From Bacteroidetes bacterium OLB10 (GTDB lineage: Bacteria > Bacteroidota > Bacteroidia > AKYH767-A > OLB10): a stretch of 43,034 nt of DNA. This document shows positions 8,123 to 17,032 of this stretch, one piece after another. The notes beneath the pieces are model-generated. The model saw only the letters and a list, made by a program, of their open reading frames with translations, was not told the origin of the DNA and ran no database searches. The stretch spans positions 1-43,034 of the forward strand of contig LNBX01000028.1 in NCBI GenBank assembly GCA_001567275.1. The letters run 5' to 3'. The translations under genes were made by a program, and so were the position numbers. Each line of letters starts with the position of its first letter. Position 1 is the first letter of the stretch.

Positions 8123-9820
8123 TTACTTTGCGTCTTCTGTTTTTACGTGCATTCCGCTTTTATCAATTTTGATGTTTACGTTTTTGTCTTTGTCGTTGGC
8201 ATCCTTACCCTGTATGCGCACACCATGCTGATCAATTTTAATATCCATATTATCCGGATCAACATCATCTGTTTTATTGGTTGTAAAGTCAAAGTCGGTA
8301 CACATCAATCCTGCATCGGTCATTTTCCAGGTATGTCCGCCCATATCGCCATCCCATGTGTTGGTTACATTGTCAATATCATCCAGAATATCAACCATTG
8401 ATTCATCAATATAAATACTTTTTCCAACAGGAACTTTAAGAATCAACAATACTTTCTGATTACGAAACTTTACACCTTTGGGAATGGGGAAGTGATCGCT
8501 TAGCATCAGTGTAGAATCTTTCTGTTCGAAATTGTATTTAATACTTTTTACATTATCCATTGCTTCTTTTTCTGTTCGTCCTTCAGCAGTAAAAACCTGT
8601 ATCAACTCAAACTGATCGGTAGGTGCTTTTTCAACCTTAAAATCTACGTTGTCCTGATTGAAAACAAAATCAGAGCCGGTGGTAACGCTGAAGTTTCCTC
8701 TGCGTGTGCTGAAAACATTAGAGTGACTTTCCTCATCGTATTTGGGATCGTCCATAATACGCAGCGAGAGTGTTTGTGCAGACGGATTAAGTACTTCAAC
8801 CGTGTTGCGAATTTTTGCATCCTTAGCAAAATCGCGTGCAATATCATACACATTGAAAAATGCTACTGCCAAACCAAGTATGAATAAAATTCCTACTGCT
8901 ACATTGAGGCGATGGGTGTTGTACTTAATGTTGAACATCCATTTTACCAGACGTATGATTAACCAAACCGCAGGAATTGCAAAGAGTAAAATAAATGCTA
9001 CGGTTGTCCACATCTGCTGATCGCGTGATAAGAACTGATCGGAAATAAATACAGGAATAGTAAGTCCACCTACACCGAGCATAGCCATTATTGCCATTCC
9101 TATTGAAAACAATACGATTAAAGCAATGAATGCAAAGAATGCAGTGATGATATATACAATTCCTTTGAGTATGATTTTAATACCTGAAAGAAACAAATCA
9201 AATACGTTTGAAATACCTGATGGTTCGCGTTTTACGGCAGGTGATTCGGTTTCCTTGCGAATGGTGCTGATGTTTACAGGATCGCCACGCATCTCCAGTT
9301 TTTGAGTGGGTGTAATGGCTTTTGGCAGAATGATGGCAAGAACAATATAAATCAGCAAGCCACTGAAGCCCATAAAGAAGATGATGATGAATAAAATTCG
9401 CAACCATACTGCGTCAATGCCGAAGTAGTGGCCCATGCCTGAACACACACCTGCGATAACGCGCTCATCAGGATCGCGATAAAGTCTGCGCTTGATGGTT
9501 GATTCGGCAGTTGCGGCATCACCGGTTGTCTGCGAAGTGCTGCCGGCAGCATCATCAGCTCCTGCAAAGTCTTCGGGTTTGCCCATTACGGACATTACCT
9601 GATCAACATCTTCTGATGTGACCACCTGACGTGATTTGCCAAGTATCTGCAAAAGAATTTCAGCAATACGGCTTTCGATGTCCTCAATAATTTCGTCACG
9701 ACCATCGCTGACGCTGAAATGACTGCGTATAGTCTGCAGATAATTTTTTAATTTGTCATAGGCAAGTTCTTCAATGTGGAAGACCATGCCACCAATGTTT
9801 ACTGTTACTGTCTTATTCAT
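8123..9820 (-). CDS. PspC-domain membrane protein
   Basis: A 565-residue inner-membrane protein. Residues 1-90 form an N-terminal helical region (DEIIEDIESRIAEILL) that resembles the domain often preceding PspC. Residues 111-168 form the PspC domain, with KRRLYRDPDERVIAGVCSG, then HYFGIDAVWLR and a membrane helix. Three or more further hydrophobic segments lie between about 205 and 325. The C-terminal 240 residues are hydrophilic and beta-rich, as in LiaF-like or DUF2807-like sensors or adhesin folds. Its start overlaps padR by 8 bp, a gene pair common in this phylum. PspC proteins are linked to envelope stress responses; that role here is inference. Confidence 0.85.
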   Translation of the reverse strand: MNKTVTVNIGGMVFHIEELAYDKLKNYLQTIRSHFSVSDGRDEIIEDIESRIAEILLQILGKSRQVVTSEDVDQVMSVMGKPEDFAGADDAAGSTSQTTGDAATAESTIKRRLYRDPDERVIAGVCSGMGHYFGIDAVWLRILFIIIFFMGFSGLLIYIVLAIILPKAITPTQKLEMRGDPVNISTIRKETESPAVKREPSGISNVFDLFLSGIKIILKGIVYIITAFFAFIALIVLFSIGMAIMAMLGVGGLTIPVFISDQFLSRDQQMWTTVAFILLFAIPAVWLIIRLVKWMFNIKYNTHRLNVAVGILFILGLAVAFFNVYDIARDFAKDAKIRNTVEVLNPSAQTLSLRIMDDPKYDEESHSNVFSTRRGNFSVTTGSDFVFNQDNVDFKVEKAPTDQFELIQVFTAEGRTEKEAMDNVKSIKYNFEQKDSTLMLSDHFPIPKGVKFRNQKVLLILKVPVGKSIYIDESMVDILDDIDNVTNTWDGDMGGHTWKMTDAGLMCTDFDFTTNKTDDVDPDNMDIKIDQHGVRIQGKDANDKDKNVNIKIDKSGMHVKTEDAK

Positions 9821-10157
9821 TTTTCAGTGGAGTTGTGGTAAGTCTGGCTAACTGCGTCAACCAACTCATCCCATGTTTTTTTAATTCTTTTAAATGTTCC
9901 TGGCCCAATGGTGTCAGTTTATAATACTTGCGCGGAGGACCTGCATTACTTTCTACCCAGTTGTAAGAAAGCAAACCTGCGTTTTTCAAACGGGTGAGCA
10001 GTGGATACAAGGTACCTTCCACAACAATGAGTTTAGCTTCTTTCATCTCATCTATGATATCGCTGGGATAAACTTCTCCCTTGGAGATGATAGACAATAT
10101 GCAGAACTCTAAAACTCCTTTTCGCATTTGCGACTGTGTGTTTTCGAGATTACCCAC
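9813..10157 (-). CDS. PadR family transcriptional regulator
   Basis: A 114-residue winged-helix repressor of the PadR family. It has RKGVLEFCILSII as helix 1, the recognition region VEGTLYPLLTRLKNAGLL, and the wing segment PPRKYYKLTPLGQEHL. PadR proteins bind inverted repeats over promoters and release on a ligand or signal. It is the first gene of the operon with the PspC protein, which overlaps it by 8 bp. Its own promoter carries an inverted repeat over the -33 element. The same block recurs upstream of the ABC/M1 operon at 33.85 kb, so self-regulation plus control of that operon is the simplest reading (inference). Confidence 0.9.
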   Translation of the reverse strand: MGNLENTQSQMRKGVLEFCILSIISKGEVYPSDIIDEMKEAKLIVVEGTLYPLLTRLKNAGLLSYNWVESNAGPPRKYYKLTPLGQEHLKELKKHGMSWLTQLARLTTTPLKNE

Positions 10158-10200
10158 GATGTTGTTGTTTTATTGTTTGACTTAATTGTAAATAACGATA

Positions 10201-10243
10201 CAAAGATATATTTAAAAGATAGTACCATGCAACACATAGTACT
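10201..10243 (-). promoter_or_regulatory. padR promoter with PadR-type operator
   Basis: On the minus strand, the arms GTACTATG and CATGGTAC are separated by TGTTG and occupy 10242-10222. The -33 element TTG lies in the spacer of the repeat, and 21 bp later stands TATCTTTG (10208-10201), a perfect TAnnTTTG -7 element. A bound repressor would cover the -33 element. The block is nearly identical to 33846-33893. The gene starts 43 bp after the -7 element. Confidence 0.78.
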
Positions 10244-10365
10244 AAAATAATTTATATTATATTGATATTCAGCTAAATTATTTTTATTAGGATTGTTGAT
10301 TTGGGGGAGATTTAGCGCAAAATGCCATTGTTGTTGAAGTGCTGAGGGATGAGTTAGAGGGCATG

Positions 10366-10483
10366 TCTCCGCGCACTCGTGGCCCTAAAGGGCGCAGACG
10401 CTCCTGTGTTTTGATTGAATAAAAGATTACAGGATAAGAGTTATGTTTTTCAATCTGCAGTTCCGCAGTACTTCGGAATGCCG
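10366..10483 (+). repeat. Dispersed intergenic repeat, copy B
   Basis: The CTCCGCGCACTCGTGGCC box contains the perfect short inverted repeat GCCCTAAAGGGC (10382-10393). It is followed by about 60 bp shared with copy C (CTGTGTTTTGATTGAATAAA and on) and then by the TTCCGCAGTACTTCGGAA box. Copies B and C are direct repeats with a 137-bp period. Confidence 0.8.
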
Positions 10484-10502
10484 GGACTCAGAGAATGCAT
10501 TT

Positions 10503-10614
10503 CCTCCGCGCACCCGTGGCCCTAAAGGGCGCTGGCGCACCTGTGTTTTGATTGAATAAAAGATTACAGGATAAGAATTATGTTTTACAATCTGCAGTTC
10601 CGAATACTGTGGGA
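10503..10614 (+). repeat. Dispersed intergenic repeat, copy C
   Basis: The second unit of the tandem pair. The first box and the middle segment are nearly identical to copy B, but the closing palindromic box is decayed (TTCCGAATACTGTGGG). It ends just before the ftsZ terminator. Copies B and C fill most of the 526-bp gap between padR and ftsZ; 10258-10365 shows nothing else recognisable. Confidence 0.8.
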
Positions 10615-10624
10615 AGAAGGTATG

Positions 10625-10660
10625 CAAAAAAAATCCGGAAGCGATTAAACTACCGGATTT
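10625..10660 (-). terminator. Rho-independent terminator of the dcw operon
   Basis: AAATCCGG (10631-10638) and CCGGATTT (10653-10660) form an 8-bp stem. On the minus strand the stem is followed by a run of eight T. It lies 24 bp after the ftsZ stop and closes the division and cell wall operon. Confidence 0.88.
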
Positions 10661-10683
10661 CATATCAATTCGTAATTAAAATA

Positions 10684-12291
10684 TTAATCTGCTTTATCGT
10701 GCAGAAACTTGTTGTTGTTTTTCAAATCAGTACCTTGCTGTCCGTCTTCGTTGAGTGAAAGTCGTGAATAATTAGTATCATCAGAAGATAACACATTTGA
10801 AAGTTTCACATTCTTGCGTTTGTATGCAGGTTCTCTCTCCATATCATTCAGCACCTGAGGGTTTGAAATGCGAGGCATCTGCCTCATTCTTTCCAGTCTT
10901 TCGCGAGTACGACTGTAAACATCATCAGGTTTTATTTTTACTTCATCCTGTGAACGATGTTCTTCCGCAAAAGTGTTTGGCCGGTGATTCAAAACAGGTT
11001 GTTGTATTTCATTTACCGGTGGTGCTTCCTGAATATCTTCCTGTTGTTCATCTTCCAGATTATTCGTAACTACATTAGGAAAATCAGTGAATGTAAATTC
11101 CGTTGATAACATTTCAGGCTCAGGCTCTTTTCTGTTCTCAGGAACAAAATAATCCACAGATGTGATTGGAATTTCTTCTTCAACAGTTTTTAGAACCGGC
11201 TCATTTTCAACTTCAGGAGTTTGATGAACCTGTTCATCTTTATTGTCAGTAAATGCAGGTACAGGGGTTTTATAAAAATCAAGAATAACTTTTTCAGGTT
11301 GTTTCACAGACTCCTGACGTTTTGTTTCGCTTGTCTTAAATCCTGTTGCAATAATAGTAACAGCAATTTTATCACCGAGCGATTCGTCACTGCCTACTCC
11401 CATAATAATTTCTGCTGACTGTCCTGCTTTTTGCTGGATATACTCGGTAATGTCGCTCATTTCATCCATGGTAATCTCGTCATTACCGCTGGTTATGTTC
11501 AGCAAAATATAGCGTGCACCTTCAATGTTATTATCATTGAGTAATGGAGAATCGAGTGAAAGTTCGGCTGCATGGATTGCACGGTTTTCACCTGATGATA
11601 CTGCAGAACCCATAATAGCCACACCGCTGTCGCGCATTACGGTTTCCACATCAGCAAAATCAACGTTGATGTGAAGTGTAACGCTGATAACTTCGGCAAT
11701 ACTCTTAGCAGCAGTAGCAAGTACGTTGTCGGCATATCCGAAAGCATTGGTAAGTTTGAGGTTGCCATGTATCTCACGCAATTTATCATTGCAGATGATG
11801 AGTAATGTATCAACATTACGTTTCAGTTCTTCAATTCCGAGGTCGGCCTGCTGTTTGCGTTTGCGTCCTTCAAATGCAAACGGGATAGTAACAATTCCCA
11901 CTGTAAGAATTCCCATTTCTTTAGCAATACCTGCTATAATTGGTGCTGCACCTGTTCCGGTGCCGCCACCCATACCGGCAGTGATAAATACCATTTTGGT
12001 ATTATCTTTCAGAATAGCTTTCAGCTCTTCAATATTTTCTATGGCAGATTGCTTGCCTACTTCAGGCATAGATCCGGCACCACGTCCTTCTGTGAGACTG
12101 GGACCTAACTGCACCTTGCGTGGAACGGGACTCATTTCAAGTGCCTGCAAATCGGTATTGCACACTACAAAATCTACTCCTTTTATTCCGAGTTTGTACA
12201 TAAAGTTAACAGCATTGCTGCCGCCACCACCTACTCCAATTACTTTAATAATGGATGGTTGTTCGTTAGGCATAAATTCAAAGTTCATCAT
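10684..12291 (-). CDS. ftsZ: Cell division protein FtsZ
   Basis: The tubulin-like GTPase that forms the cytokinetic ring. GVGGGGSNAVN (19-29) and the tubulin signature GGGTGTG (108-114) form the GTP site, and the T7 loop region around NVDFADVETVM is present. At 535 residues it is longer than the usual 350-400. The extra length is a long, acidic, Pro/Glu-rich linker (about 330-480) followed by a basic and polar tail with PAYKRKNVKLSNVL, an arrangement seen in this phylum. It is the last gene of the dcw operon, 28 bp after ftsA, with a terminator just behind. ATG 12291 is used; a second Met lies next to it. Confidence 0.97.
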   Translation of the reverse strand: MMNFEFMPNEQPSIIKVIGVGGGGSNAVNFMYKLGIKGVDFVVCNTDLQALEMSPVPRKVQLGPSLTEGRGAGSMPEVGKQSAIENIEELKAILKDNTKMVFITAGMGGGTGTGAAPIIAGIAKEMGILTVGIVTIPFAFEGRKRKQQADLGIEELKRNVDTLLIICNDKLREIHGNLKLTNAFGYADNVLATAAKSIAEVISVTLHINVDFADVETVMRDSGVAIMGSAVSSGENRAIHAAELSLDSPLLNDNNIEGARYILLNITSGNDEITMDEMSDITEYIQQKAGQSAEIIMGVGSDESLGDKIAVTIIATGFKTSETKRQESVKQPEKVILDFYKTPVPAFTDNKDEQVHQTPEVENEPVLKTVEEEIPITSVDYFVPENRKEPEPEMLSTEFTFTDFPNVVTNNLEDEQQEDIQEAPPVNEIQQPVLNHRPNTFAEEHRSQDEVKIKPDDVYSRTRERLERMRQMPRISNPQVLNDMEREPAYKRKNVKLSNVLSSDDTNYSRLSLNEDGQQGTDLKNNNKFLHDKAD

Positions 12292-12319
12292 TGTATGTTT
12301 AATTAAATGGTTATGGGAA

Positions 12320-13621
12320 TTATTTTTTAAATTTCTTTATCATTCGTGTCGTCACTGAATATTTTTTTGTTGTATTCAAAATACTATTGAACCACGAACC
12401 TTTATGTTGTGGAACTTCAGCAGATGAGCTTTTATAATCTCCCAAAGCCCTGCGTTTTTCAAGATCATTCAGTCCTTTAATCACCAATCCAACACCTGTT
12501 GCATACATCGGGCTTTTTATTTCATCGGGAGCTTTTGCAAGATGTTCACTCGGGTTTCCGATACGTGTATCCATTCCGGTGATATACTCAAACAACTGTA
12601 CAATATGTCGTAGTTGAGCACCACCTCCGGTAATTACAAGACCTGCTATGAGTTTGCGTTCAAAGCCTGAAGATTTAATTTCGAAATAAACATGTTCAAT
12701 AATTTCCTCTACACGTGCCTGAATGATACTTGCAAGATTCTTTACTGAAATTTCTTTAGGTTCGCGACCACGAAGTCCCGGAATGGAAACAATTTCATTG
12801 TCTTTCATCTGACTTGCCAGAGCCGAACCGAATTTTATTTTAAGTAATTCTGCCTGATTGCGGATGATGCTGCATCCTTCCTTGATATCATCTGTGATAA
12901 CATTTCCTCCAAACGGAATAACTGCTGTATGACGAATAATACTGTCCTGAAATATGGCAATATCAGTAGTACCGCCACCAATGTCCACCAACACCACACC
13001 GGCTTCTTTTTCTTCTTCGGTGAGTACTGCTTCGGAACTGGCTAATGGTTCAAGAATGACATCATAAGGAGTCAGATTTGATTTGTCAACACATTTTTTG
13101 ATGTTATTGCCTGCTGTAATCAAACCGGTGATGATATGAAAGTTTGCTTCGAGCCTGATGCCGGACATACCTACAGGATCTTTGATACCTTGTTCATTAT
13201 CCACAATAAACTCTTGAGGGATTACATCAATAATTTCTTCACCGGGAGGCATTGCCAGCTTATACATATCATCAATCAGCATATCAATATCTTTCAGGCT
13301 GATTTCAGAATTGGTATCATTACGTGTTATCATACCTCTGTGCTGAAGACTTTTGATATGCTGTCCTGCAATACCTACATGCACTGATTTGATATTTACT
13401 CCACTTTTGTTTTCAGCTTCAGCTACGGCTTGCTTAATGCTTGCCACAGTTTTATCAATGTTTGCAACTACCCCTCTCGATACTCCTGCAGATTCTGCTT
13501 TACCTGTTCCAAGAATTTCGACCTTTCCAAACTCGTTTCTCCGACCTACGATAGCTGCAATTTTAGAAGTACCGATGTCGAGTCCTACTATGATTTCATT
13601 TTCTATAACCTTTTCTGCCAC
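12320..13621 (-). CDS. ftsA: Cell division protein FtsA
   Basis: An actin-like ATPase that anchors FtsZ to the membrane and recruits the late division proteins. It shows the phosphate-1 motif IVGLDIGTSKIAAIVG (residues 11-26), the SHS2 (1C) domain region after residue 90, phosphate-2 VLVDIGGGTTDIAIF, and the adenosine motif GLVITGGGAQL. The 433-residue length is normal. The C-terminal KKYSVTTRMIKKF is basic and amphipathic, which fits the membrane-targeting helix. It follows ftsQ by 11 bp and precedes ftsZ by 28 bp. Confidence 0.96.
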   Translation of the reverse strand: MAEKVIENEIIVGLDIGTSKIAAIVGRRNEFGKVEILGTGKAESAGVSRGVVANIDKTVASIKQAVAEAENKSGVNIKSVHVGIAGQHIKSLQHRGMITRNDTNSEISLKDIDMLIDDMYKLAMPPGEEIIDVIPQEFIVDNEQGIKDPVGMSGIRLEANFHIITGLITAGNNIKKCVDKSNLTPYDVILEPLASSEAVLTEEEKEAGVVLVDIGGGTTDIAIFQDSIIRHTAVIPFGGNVITDDIKEGCSIIRNQAELLKIKFGSALASQMKDNEIVSIPGLRGREPKEISVKNLASIIQARVEEIIEHVYFEIKSSGFERKLIAGLVITGGGAQLRHIVQLFEYITGMDTRIGNPSEHLAKAPDEIKSPMYATGVGLVIKGLNDLEKRRALGDYKSSSAEVPQHKGSWFNSILNTTKKYSVTTRMIKKFKK

Positions 13622-13632
13622 AAAATACCAGT

Positions 13633-14472
13633 TTATGATTGTTTATTATCTTTTCTTTTACATACAACCTGATTTTTATACTTCAGGTTTATCATTTCAT
13701 ATTGTTCCCATCCTGTTGATGGCAATCCGTGTTTATACAGATTATCAAGTTTCTCCAGCTTTTGGTTCAGATTGGTGATATCTCCAATCAATATCACCTG
13801 ATTTCCCAAACGAGGGATAAGCTCAATTTCATTGTTTTCGTTCACATATATCTGCTCAAACATGGCATCCCATGAGGAATCACTTTTTAGTTTTTCAGCT
13901 AACAAAAACAACTGAGTAAGCACAGGAAGTTTCTCAAGTGAGTCACTTTCCAACGTCAACTCTTCATCAAACGGAGCTAATTGTTGCTGCACATAGGTGT
14001 CGTTAAGATTGCCATTTGCAACCAAAACAGGCTCCGAATATTTTTCAGCTAATGGCATAAATTTCCCTCTGTCGTCAATATAAAAACTCTCGTCTTTTGA
14101 ATTAATTATTCTTAAAACAGGGCTGCGTTGTTTGATGTCAACATGCACCCATCCATCAATCGTTGAATATACCTCGGACTTAAAAACGTAAGGGTTGGCA
14201 TCAATGATTTTTTCTAACACATTTGTGTTAATATCAACCAATGGACTTCCTATAATTTTTTTGCCTTTAGAAAGTATCATTTCCATCACATCGCTGCGGT
14301 CAACAAATCCTTTGATGCTTTCGTCCTCAATGTTGATGACAACACCTTCACAAAGCACTTTTGTGCTCCGGTGGTTTGCAAAACTCATCAATACCAATAC
14401 TACACCTGCAATCGCAACATACCCGGTAATGGTAAGGATTCTTGTGATTTTTTTGTTCAGATTGATTTTCAT
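13633..14472 (-). CDS. ftsQ: Cell division protein FtsQ
   Basis: A bitopic division protein that links the cytoplasmic ring to the FtsL/FtsB/FtsI complex. It has a basic N-terminus and one membrane helix at about residues 11-31 (ILTITGYVAIAGVVLVLMSF). A POTRA-like segment follows at about 50-115, with VDINTNVLEKIIDANPYVF and EVYSTIDGWVHVDIKQRSP, and then the beta domain with GNQVILIGDI. The 279-residue length is normal. It lies 14 bp after murC and 11 bp before ftsA. Sequence conservation is low, so the call rests on position, topology and the POTRA pattern. Confidence 0.9.
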   Translation of the reverse strand: MKINLNKKITRILTITGYVAIAGVVLVLMSFANHRSTKVLCEGVVINIEDESIKGFVDRSDVMEMILSKGKKIIGSPLVDINTNVLEKIIDANPYVFKSEVYSTIDGWVHVDIKQRSPVLRIINSKDESFYIDDRGKFMPLAEKYSEPVLVANGNLNDTYVQQQLAPFDEELTLESDSLEKLPVLTQLFLLAEKLKSDSSWDAMFEQIYVNENNEIELIPRLGNQVILIGDITNLNQKLEKLDNLYKHGLPSTGWEQYEMINLKYKNQVVCKRKDNKQS

Positions 14473-14486
14473 TTCAGTGATATTTT

Positions 14487-15881
14487 TCAGTTAGCAGTAC
14501 TAAGATTTTTTTTCACCAGCATATTTCGCAATGGCGAAACACATGTATCAATATCTCCCGCTCCCAATGTGAGCAAAACTTCCGGAATATGATTTTCAAC
14601 ATATTCTACCAACTTCTCTTTGCTCAGCATTATTTTATTCGCACAATTAATTTTCTTAAAAATTATTTCAGAGGTAACTCCTTCTATCGGCAATTCGCGT
14701 GCAGGATAAATGTCCAGCAAAATCACTTCGTCAAGTAGCGAAAGACTCTGAGCAAACTCATCAGCAAAATCGCGTGTGCGAGTGAACAGATGCGGTTGAA
14801 ATACTCCGGTAATTTTTTTGTCGCTATACAATTCCTTAACCGATGAAATTGCAGCACTCAGTTCTTCGGGATGATGTGCATAATCGTCAATAAAGACTAA
14901 ACTTTCAGTTTTTATCTGATAATCAAATCTTCTGTTCACACCTGAATAGGTTGCAAGTGCTTCACGGATTTTTTCTTCGGGAATATTCAGTTTGAAAGCT
15001 ACAGCAATAGCCGCAACTGCATTTTCGATATTGTGTCGTCCGGGAAGACCCAATACCAAATCTTTTATCAGGTGATTTCCAACCATCACGTTGAACTTAT
15101 AAGAACGATTGCTGATGGTAATTTCCTCCGCATGCACATCAGCATCTGACTGAAGAGAATATGTGGTAATATCAGCTTTAACATTGCTTACCTTCAATCC
15201 ATTCTTTAAAATCAAATGTTCTTTTACCTGACCTGCAAAAGTGTTGTAAGAACGAACAAGTTCGTCATGTGTGCCATAAATATCGAGATGATCAGCCGAC
15301 ATGCTGCTGATGACTGCAATGTTGGGAAACAAGGTGAGAAATGAACGGTCAAACTCATCTGCTTCCACCACATTTACGATTTTATTATTCTTTTGAGGAA
15401 GTACAAAATTGCTGTTGAAGTTTTTTGCTATACCTCCAAGGAATGCTGCAATATTTACTCCTGATGAATGGAGTATATGCGCAATCATACTCGAAGTTGT
15501 TGTCTTTCCATGTGTGCCGGCAACTGCTACCGTAAAATCAGCAGAAGCAATCAACCCAAGCACTTTAGAACGTTTGACAACACTGTATGCATTATCATTA
15601 AAATAATTTAGTTCAGAATGTGATTTCGGAATAGCTGGCGTGTAAATTACAAGAATTTTATCGCTGTTGCTTTTATTTTTAAATGCAGGAGGAATAAGCT
15701 GAACATTATCTTCAAAATGAATGTCCATTCCTTCGGCAATCAGTTGCGATGTGAGTGTTGTTGCGGTACGGTCATATCCGGCAACTTCTTTTCCCAATGT
15801 TTTGAAATAACGCGCAAGCGCACTCATTCCTATTCCGCCAATGCCGATAAAATAAATATGTGTTATACTGTTCAGGTTCAT
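14487..15881 (-). CDS. murC: UDP-N-acetylmuramate--L-alanine ligase
   Basis: Adds L-Ala to UDP-MurNAc, the first amino acid of the peptidoglycan stem, in the cytoplasm. It has the Rossmann-type start IYFIGIGGIGMSALARYF (residues 9-26), the ATP loop AGTHGKTTTSSM (near 120), the central-domain motif VVEADEFDRSF, SADHLDIYGT, and the ligase-domain motif DDYAHHPEE. The 464-residue length fits. The ATG overlaps the murG stop by 4 bp. murC is the only amino-acid-adding ligase of this operon placed after murG; murD and murE are upstream. Confidence 0.96.
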   Translation of the reverse strand: MNLNSITHIYFIGIGGIGMSALARYFKTLGKEVAGYDRTATTLTSQLIAEGMDIHFEDNVQLIPPAFKNKSNSDKILVIYTPAIPKSHSELNYFNDNAYSVVKRSKVLGLIASADFTVAVAGTHGKTTTSSMIAHILHSSGVNIAAFLGGIAKNFNSNFVLPQKNNKIVNVVEADEFDRSFLTLFPNIAVISSMSADHLDIYGTHDELVRSYNTFAGQVKEHLILKNGLKVSNVKADITTYSLQSDADVHAEEITISNRSYKFNVMVGNHLIKDLVLGLPGRHNIENAVAAIAVAFKLNIPEEKIREALATYSGVNRRFDYQIKTESLVFIDDYAHHPEELSAAISSVKELYSDKKITGVFQPHLFTRTRDFADEFAQSLSLLDEVILLDIYPARELPIEGVTSEIIFKKINCANKIMLSKEKLVEYVENHIPEVLLTLGAGDIDTCVSPLRNMLVKKNLSTAN

Positions 15882-17032
15882 GCAGGCATTGAAGATTTAT
15901 CGTTAACAGTCTTGCCGTATATTTTTTCTGATGCCAGAGCAATTACCTCTCCCGCAATTTTCTCTGCTGAATTGGGAAGCGCCTGTGCAGCAGCATTTGC
16001 AGCCAATGATTTAAGAAGTTGTTCGTTACTGAGAGTAGCAAGTGCAGTAGCAACCAATTGTGCAGATGCATCGGCATCGCGAACCATCAGAGCAGCGTTT
16101 TTGCGAACCATGGCTTCTATATTTTTTGTCTGATGATCTTCGGCAGCAGTTGGCAGTGGCACCATAACAGAAGGTTTGCCTACAAGCAAAATTTCTGAAA
16201 CAGTACTTGCTCCGGCACGCGAAACAATTAAATCAGCAGCTGCATAGGCAAAATCCATCTGTGAAATAAAATCGAACACACGGACATTTTCCATTCCCGC
16301 TGACGAAACTGCATTCTGCGCTTCGTCATAAAACAATTTTCCTGTCTGCCACACCACTTGCACATCTGCCTGACGGATTTCATTCAGCCCTGCAAGAATG
16401 CTTCTGTTGATAGAACGAGCACCCTGACTTCCACCAACTACAAGAATGGTTTTTTTATCAGGATTAAGTCTGAAAAAAGAAAATGCTTCCTGACGTTTGC
16501 CTTCAATTTTCAAAACATTTTCTCTGACAGGATTACCTGTAAGTAATATTTTTTCTTTGGGAAAATATTTTTCCATTCCGTCATAAGCCACACAAATTTT
16601 CTGAACACGTTTTGCCAGAATTTTATTGGTTATGCCCGGATAAGAATTCTGCTCCTGAATCAAACAGGGAATATTTTTTAATGATGCTGCATATAACAAC
16701 GGGCCGCTTGCATAACCTCCTACGCCAACAGCCACATCAGGTTTGAATTCACGGATAATTCTTAATGCCTTGCTTACACTGGATAAAACCTTAAAAGGAA
16801 ATGAAAGATTATCTATTGTCAGTTCTCTCTTTATTCCACTAATCCATAACCCTTCAATTTTATAACCTGCAGCAGGAACTTTTTCCATTTCCATTTTTCC
16901 CTGCGCACCAACAAACAAAAACTCTGTTTCAGGATTAAGCTTACGTATGGCATTAGCAATGGCCAGTGCAGGAAAAATATGACCTCCTGTACCTCCACCA
17001 CTGATGATTACTTTAAGCTTACGCTGTTGCAT
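15878..17032 (-). CDS. murG: UDP-GlcNAc:lipid I N-acetylglucosaminyltransferase MurG
   Basis: Transfers GlcNAc to lipid I to give lipid II on the cytoplasmic face of the membrane. The GT-B donor and acceptor motifs are clear: SGGGTGGHIFPALAIA near the start, GVGGYASGPLLYAA, LIQEQNSYPGITNK, then VVGGSQGARSINR and SRAGASTVSEIL in the C-terminal domain. The 384-residue length is slightly longer than in E. coli. It overlaps ftsW by 14 bp and murC by 4 bp, so translation is probably coupled across the three genes. Confidence 0.96.
   Translation of the reverse strand: MQQRKLKVIISGGGTGGHIFPALAIANAIRKLNPETEFLFVGAQGKMEMEKVPAAGYKIEGLWISGIKRELTIDNLSFPFKVLSSVSKALRIIREFKPDVAVGVGGYASGPLLYAASLKNIPCLIQEQNSYPGITNKILAKRVQKICVAYDGMEKYFPKEKILLTGNPVRENVLKIEGKRQEAFSFFRLNPDKKTILVVGGSQGARSINRSILAGLNEIRQADVQVVWQTGKLFYDEAQNAVSSAGMENVRVFDFISQMDFAYAAADLIVSRAGASTVSEILLVGKPSVMVPLPTAAEDHQTKNIEAMVRKNAALMVRDADASAQLVATALATLSNEQLLKSLAANAAAQALPNSAEKIAGEVIALASEKIYGKTVNDKSSMPA

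Noticed and set aside
10366..10614. CRISPR-like array
   Set aside because: Only two tandem units, and the part between the boxes is itself repeated, not unique spacers; no cas genes.
10427..10663. 78-residue minus-strand ORF ending in the ftsZ region
   Set aside because: It consists of the dispersed repeats and the terminator stem; it is repeat translation, not a gene.
11726..12358. 210-residue plus-strand ORF
   Set aside because: Antisense shadow of ftsZ; the Pro/Ile/Ser-rich composition reflects the reverse of the GTP-binding region.
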